Positions 60,428 through 64,000 of a stretch of 64,000 bases of DNA are shown piece after piece. Position 1 is the stretch's first letter. Every line of letters starts with the position of its first letter. The stretch is from Flavobacteriaceae bacterium (lineage in GTDB: Bacteria > Bacteroidota > Bacteroidia > Flavobacteriales > Flavobacteriaceae), in assembly GCA_947446635.1 (NCBI GenBank), contig CANFHF010000006.1:1-64000 (forward strand), written 5' to 3'. The position numbers and the translations under genes are program-made. Under the pieces are notes generated by a model. The model ran no database searches. It was not told where the DNA came from and worked only from the letters and a program-made list of their open reading frames with translations.

Positions 60428-61201
60428 TTAGTGTGCTTTCAAATGGGTGTGCGATAACCAGTCTTCGAGCAAACGATTAAACTCTTCAGGATGTTCCATC
60501 ATGGCGGCATGACCACATTTATCAATCCAATATAAGGAAGAATTGGGTAATAATTTATTAAATTCTTCAGCAACTTCAGGAGGTGTAACTTTATCATTTT
60601 TGCCCCAAATTATGCAGGTTTGAACGTGCATCTTGGGTAAATCTTTTGCCATATTGTGTCGTATTGCACTTTTAGCAATAGTCAAAGTTTTTATCAATTT
60701 TATTCTATCGTTCACCGATTCGTAAACCTCATCAACAAGTTCTTTAGTAGCTATTTTTGGGTCATAAAAAACATCCTCGGCTTTTTTCTTGATGTACTCA
60801 TAGTCGCCTCTTTTTGGGTAACTATCGCCCATTGCACTTTCATAAAGTCCTGAACTACCTGTTATTACAAGTCCTGCTACTTTTTCTGGATACATTTTTG
60901 TGTGGTATAATGCAATATGACCACCTAGTGAATTTCCTAATAAAATTACTCTTTCAAACCCTTTAAAAGCGATAAAATCTTTAACATACTTTGCGAAACT
61001 TTTTACATTAGTTTTCAAAATGTTTTGCGTGTATATTGGTAAATTAGGAATAATTATTTTATAACCTCTTTCAGAAAAATAACTGGCTACACCATCAAAA
61101 TTGCTTAATCCACCCATTAATCCATGTAAAACAACAATTGGAGTTCCTTCCCCAGCTTCATAATAGCCGTACCTGCCTTCTTTTTTATAATATTTTTCCA
61201 T
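60428..61201 (-). CDS. Alpha/beta hydrolase
   Basis: 257 residues from the ATG at 61201; the frame continues upstream to 61264, but that adds 21 unrelated residues. Oxyanion segment VVLHGLMGGLSNF, nucleophile elbow GNSLGG, C-terminal His in DKCGHAAMMEHPEE and an Asp region IWGKNDKVTP. General hydrolase; substrate unknown. Its -7 element lies at 61222-61229, giving a leader of about 14 bases. Confidence 0.88.
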   Translation of the reverse strand: MEKYYKKEGRYGYYEAGEGTPIVVLHGLMGGLSNFDGVASYFSERGYKIIIPNLPIYTQNILKTNVKSFAKYVKDFIAFKGFERVILLGNSLGGHIALYHTKMYPEKVAGLVITGSSGLYESAMGDSYPKRGDYEYIKKKAEDVFYDPKIATKELVDEVYESVNDRIKLIKTLTIAKSAIRHNMAKDLPKMHVQTCIIWGKNDKVTPPEVAEEFNKLLPNSSLYWIDKCGHAAMMEHPEEFNRLLEDWLSHTHLKAH

Positions 61202-61221
61202 GTGTTTTATTGCAATTTTCA

Positions 61222-61229
61222 CAAATATA
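61222..61229 (-). promoter_or_regulatory. -7 element of the alpha/beta hydrolase gene
   Basis: The complement reads TATATTTG, 20 bases upstream of the preferred start codon. Confidence 0.45.
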
Positions 61230-61436
61230 GGATTTAAAAAATATAAATGAATTTTTGAAAACAATTTTTAGCATATAATTTATTATAACCCATAAAACGC
61301 CTTAAATCAGTATGCCAATTGTTCCGTTTTATTGTTTTAATAACAGCAATTTCCCTGTCCCGCCTCAGTTCTCAACAGTATGTGTAAAAAAAAGCTAATG
61401 TTCTGATTGTCCTAAAAGTAAGGGTTCTTTATAGAA

Positions 61437-61487
61437 AGTGGTAAAACTTATTAACAAAGTGGTATATAGTGGTAAATAGTGGTAATA
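61437..61487 (+). promoter_or_regulatory. Four AGTGGTA boxes, probable MraZ operator
   Basis: Boxes start at 61437, 61458, 61468 and 61478. The last three are consecutive 10-base units (AGTGGTATAT, AGTGGTAAAT, AGTGGTAATA). The first lies 21 bases, about two helical turns, upstream. Direct repeats with 10-bp phasing upstream of mraZ match the operator layout known for MraZ autoregulation in other bacteria. Confidence 0.75.
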
Positions 61488-61494
61488 TTTTTTA

Positions 61495-61502
61495 TATTTT
61501 TG
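61495..61502 (+). promoter_or_regulatory. -7 element of mraZ
   Basis: TATTTTTG matches TAnnTTTG and lies 7 bases after the box array, so bound MraZ would cover the -33 region. Confidence 0.6.
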
Positions 61503-61527
61503 CTCAACATCATTTAATTTTTTTCTC

Positions 61528-61998
61528 TTGAATACAATTGTCGGAACATATGAATGTAAAGTTGACGCTAAGGGAAGGCTGCTATTGCCAGCGCCTTTGA
61601 AAAAGCAATTGGCCACATCTCTTCAACATGGGTTTGTTTTGAAGCGTTCTGTTTTTCAAGCTTGTTTGGAATTGTACCCAATGGAAGAATGGAATTTGAT
61701 GATGCAAAAAATCAACAAACTCAATCGGTTTGTTAAGAAAAACAATGATTTTATTCGTCGCTTTACCGCTGGAGTTAAAGTGGTTGAAATTGATGCTTTG
61801 GGAAGATTATTGGTGCCTAAGGATTTGGTGATTTTTGCTAGTATTTCAAAAGACGTTGTTTTCTCCTCGGCTGTCAATATAGTTGAGATTTGGGATAAAG
61901 AACTATATGAAAAATCAATCGATGGTCAAGATATGGATTTTGCTGATTTAGCTGAAGAAGTAATGGGAAATACAAATGACGACAATGGAATATCATAA
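61528..61998 (+). CDS. mraZ: Transcriptional regulator MraZ
   Basis: 156 residues from a TTG start at 61528; it aligns directly with the family start NTIVGTYECKVDAKGRLLLPAPLKKQL. Two SpoVT/AbrB-like halves, each with DAKGRL/LGRLLVP type motifs (the second DALGRLLVPKDL). MraZ is a DNA-binding repressor of the division/cell-wall cluster; the boxes just upstream fit autoregulation. Overlaps rsmH by 23 bases if rsmH starts at 61976. Confidence 0.94.
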   Translation: MNTIVGTYECKVDAKGRLLLPAPLKKQLATSLQHGFVLKRSVFQACLELYPMEEWNLMMQKINKLNRFVKKNNDFIRRFTAGVKVVEIDALGRLLVPKDLVIFASISKDVVFSSAVNIVEIWDKELYEKSIDGQDMDFADLAEEVMGNTNDDNGIS

Positions 61999-62884
61999 CC
62001 CTGTTTTGCTTCAGGCATCGGTCGATGGTTTGAATATTAAACCTGACGGTATTTATGTTGATGTGACGTTTGGCGGTGGTGGGCATTCAAAGGAAATTTT
62101 AAGCCGATTGGATCCTAATGGAAAACTGTTTGCCTTCGACCAAGATGAAGATGCTTTGGTTAATGCTTTGCCAGATGAAAGGTTCTCCTTGATTAATGAA
62201 AATTTTAGATTTATAAAAAGATTTTTACGTTTTTATGGCGTGAAATGTGTGGACGGAATTTTAGCTGACTTAGGCGTTTCCTCCCATCAGTTTGATGTTG
62301 CAGAAAGAGGGTTCTCTACTCGTTTTGATGCCGAATTGGACATGAGAATGAGTCATAAAAATGATTTGAATGCGTATCGAGTAGTAAATGAATATGATGA
62401 TGCAAATTTGAGAAGAGTATTCTTGGATTATGGAGAATTGAAAAATGCGCCAGCTTTGGCAAGAACAATTATAGAAGCTCGGGAAGATTATCCAATCAAA
62501 ACTACAGATGAATTGAAAGAAGTTTTGGGGAGATATTTACCAGAAAGAATTAGGAATAAAATCTTGGCTCAAATATATCAGGCTATTCGAATTGAAGTCA
62601 ATCAAGAAATGGATGTGCTCAAAGAATTCTTAGAACAATCTTTGGAGATTTTAAATCCAGGCGGAAGATTAAGCGTGATTTCCTATCATTCATTGGAAGA
62701 CCGATTGGTAAAAAGATTTATGAAAAATGGAATGTTCGAAGGAGAGCCAGAACGAGATTTCTTTGGCAATTTTTCGGTTCCATTCAAAACCATTGGAAAA
62801 CTCATTGTTCCGGATAATGCTGAAATCAAAATCAACAATAGAGCGAGAAGTGCCAAATTAAGGATTGCCGAAAAAGCAAATTAG
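61976..62884 (+). CDS. rsmH: 16S rRNA (cytosine1402-N4)-methyltransferase
   Basis: 302 residues (299 if it starts at the ATG at 61985). Motifs YHNPVLLQASVDGLNIKPDG, VDVTFGGGGHSKEIL, DGILADLGVSSHQFD, ERGFSTRFDAELDMRM and ISYHSLEDRLVKRF are diagnostic for MraW/RsmH. It methylates C1402 of 16S rRNA. Embedded as usual between mraZ and ftsL. Confidence 0.96.
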   Translation: MTTMEYHNPVLLQASVDGLNIKPDGIYVDVTFGGGGHSKEILSRLDPNGKLFAFDQDEDALVNALPDERFSLINENFRFIKRFLRFYGVKCVDGILADLGVSSHQFDVAERGFSTRFDAELDMRMSHKNDLNAYRVVNEYDDANLRRVFLDYGELKNAPALARTIIEAREDYPIKTTDELKEVLGRYLPERIRNKILAQIYQAIRIEVNQEMDVLKEFLEQSLEILNPGGRLSVISYHSLEDRLVKRFMKNGMFEGEPERDFFGNFSVPFKTIGKLIVPDNAEIKINNRARSAKLRIAEKAN

Positions 62885-62896
62885 TTAGAATAAATA

Positions 62897-63244
62897 ATGA
62901 AAAACGGAGTCTATAGCATATTAAAAGCACGATTTCTTATTGATGATGATTCAATAAAAAATTGGCGTTTCATCGTTTTTCTAATCATTTTGGCAATTAT
63001 TATGATTGCCAATACTCAAAGATTTGAGCAAAAAGTATTCAAGATTGCCGAGTTGACAAATCAAGTAAAAGAACTGCGTTCTGAATTTGTAGACAGGCGT
63101 TCGGAGTTAATGAAGTTAAAAATGGAATCGACGGTTTCGGAAAAAATGGTAGAAAAACAAATTTTTCCATCCCCGGTTCCGCCAATAAAAATAAAAGTTA
63201 AAAAAGTAGCAGAAAAAAGTTTTTTCCAAAAAATATGGCAGTAG
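62897..63244 (+). CDS. ftsL: FtsL-like division protein
   Basis: 115 residues. Short cytoplasmic part, one transmembrane helix (FIVFLIILAIIMIANT), then a periplasmic coiled coil (KIAELTNQVKELRSEFVDRRSELMKL) and a basic tail. This bitopic layout and the position between rsmH and ftsI identify FtsL despite low sequence conservation. Overlaps the ftsI start by 10 bases. Confidence 0.8.
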   Translation: MKNGVYSILKARFLIDDDSIKNWRFIVFLIILAIIMIANTQRFEQKVFKIAELTNQVKELRSEFVDRRSELMKLKMESTVSEKMVEKQIFPSPVPPIKIKVKKVAEKSFFQKIWQ

Positions 63245-64000
63245 AAGATAAAAACATATCCTACCGAATTTACCTAGTTGCTTTTGTTGTCTTCTTGATG
63301 GCAATTGCAATTACCGTTAAGTTGACAAACATTCAGTGGATTGAGGGGAATTATTATCGAAAATTAGCCAAAGAAAGAACCGTTAGAAATTTTGTTATCC
63401 CTGCCAATAAGGGAAATGTCTATTCTGCCGATGGAAGTTTGCTCGCCACTTCTATTCCAAATTACGAGATTCGTTTCGATGCTGCCGCTCCAAAATCGGA
63501 GGTATTCGAGAAAAACGTGAAATCTTTATCGGATTCCCTTTCCATTCTTTTAGAAAAACCAAATGGTTTTTTTCTTAATGAATTTCGAAAAGCCAGAGCG
63601 AACAAAAACAGGTATTTTTTAGTAGCTCGCGGTTTGAGTTACACAGAATATGTAAAAATTAAAGATTTCCCATTATTTAATTTAGGTGCTTATAAAGGAG
63701 GAATTATTGTTCAACAAGAAACAGTAAGGAAATATCCAATGGGAGAAATTGCCGGACGAACCATAGGGTATGAAAGAAAAAATCCGGACGGAACTCCTGA
63801 TGGAAAAGGGATTGAATGGGCCTATCGAAAATACCTCAATGGAAAAGATGGTAAAATTTTAAAGCAAAAAATTGCAAAAGGGCAGTGGAAACCCATTCGT
63901 GATGTTAACGAAGTGGATCCGCAGGATGGTTATGATGTTGTTTCGACAATAGATGTTTTTATTCAAGATATTGCACACCATGCTTTGTTAAAACAATTAG
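63235..64000 (+). CDS. ftsI: Penicillin-binding protein FtsI (PBP3 type), 5' part
   Basis: The frame opens with the ATG at 63235, inside the last codons of ftsL, and continues to the right edge: 255 codons visible, no stop. It begins with a cytoplasmic stub and a transmembrane helix (LVAFVVFLMAIAITV). The class B PBP N-terminal (pedestal) domain follows: KERTVRNFVIPANKGNVYSADG, LATSIPNYEIRFD, GRTIGYERKNPDG, GIEWAYRKYLNGKDG, VVSTIDVFIQDIA. The transpeptidase domain with SxxK lies outside. Septal cross-linking with FtsW/FtsL is the known role. Confidence 0.92.
   Translation, partial: MAVEDKNISYRIYLVAFVVFLMAIAITVKLTNIQWIEGNYYRKLAKERTVRNFVIPANKGNVYSADGSLLATSIPNYEIRFDAAAPKSEVFEKNVKSLSDSLSILLEKPNGFFLNEFRKARANKNRYFLVARGLSYTEYVKIKDFPLFNLGAYKGGIIVQQETVRKYPMGEIAGRTIGYERKNPDGTPDGKGIEWAYRKYLNGKDGKILKQKIAKGQWKPIRDVNEVDPQDGYDVVSTIDVFIQDIAHHALLKQL

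Noticed and set aside
61265..61436. Possible small RNA between the hydrolase gene and mraZ
   Set aside because: AT-rich sequence without a clear hairpin plus T-run or promoter; only the boxes after 61437 are convincing.

Overview
The window looks like a chromosomal segment of a Flavobacterium-like member of the Bacteroidota. The evidence is a low G+C content, promoters of the TAnnTTTG type with almost no Shine-Dalgarno sequences, and lineage-typical genes: gliding proteins GldB and GldC, a type IX secretion (T9SS) plug protein, a cargo protein with a CHU_C-type sorting domain, a FolK-deoxynucleoside kinase fusion, and DUF6089, DUF1573 and DUF2797 proteins. Most of it is ordinary core genome. 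I see no prophage, insertion sequence, CRISPR array or rRNA operon.

Layout. 1-305: 3' part of a hexapeptide-repeat protein. 312-9296 (minus strand): an envelope-biogenesis cluster read CBS protein, nadK, DUF6089, uppS, bamA, two OmpH/Skp-like proteins, murI. One OmpH protein carries three 70-residue tandem repeats. 9409-16178 (plus): pdxJ, hydrolase, small membrane protein, tig, clpP, clpX, serB. 16.3-18.8 kb: a small AT-rich accessory patch of tiny genes with a DUF4870-like protein, a Cys-rich lipoprotein, two unknowns, an XRE regulator, and a toxin-antitoxin pair translationally coupled to a 52-codon lipoprotein gene. 18.8-30.4 kb: GH3-like enzyme, DUF2797, sppA, folK-dNK, a C-type-lectin T9SS cargo, TrmH-type methyltransferase, DUF1573, mutS. 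30.6-31.2 kb: tRNA-Gly(GCC), tRNA-Leu(TAA) and an Ala-rich lipoprotein. 31.6-46.4 kb: waaA, DegT aminotransferase, galE, fabD, aminotransferase, desaturase, rsmG, pruA, apaG, T9SS plug protein, methyltransferase, map and a CoA-transferase. 46.5-57.4 kb: gpmI, two convergent L,D-transpeptidases, tRNA-Gly(TCC), tatA, PAP2, O-methyltransferase, rlmN, polyprenyl synthetase, dnaG and an orphan response regulator. 57.5-64 kb: nadE, gldB-gldC, engB, hydrolase, then the start of the division/cell-wall cluster mraZ-rsmH-ftsL-ftsI. ftsI runs off the end.

How the genes work together. Many serve the envelope: undecaprenyl phosphate synthesis (uppS), outer-membrane protein assembly (bamA, OmpH/Skp), peptidoglycan precursors and remodelling (murI, L,D-transpeptidases, ftsI), LPS (waaA) and T9SS/gliding (plug protein, gldB, gldC, one secreted cargo). 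Others serve proteostasis (tig, clpPX, map, sppA) and translation or rRNA modification (rlmN, rsmG, rsmH, tRNAs).

The observations most worth checking are: a DnaG primase whose four zinc ligands are all replaced; the coupled antitoxin-toxin-lipoprotein operon with an apparently leaderless promoter; the 10-bp-phased box array ahead of mraZ; a perfect 11-bp inverted repeat over the tig promoter; and the recently expanded repeats in the OmpH-like protein. None of these amounts to a clearly new multi-gene system. Gene families were assigned from recalled motifs without database searches.
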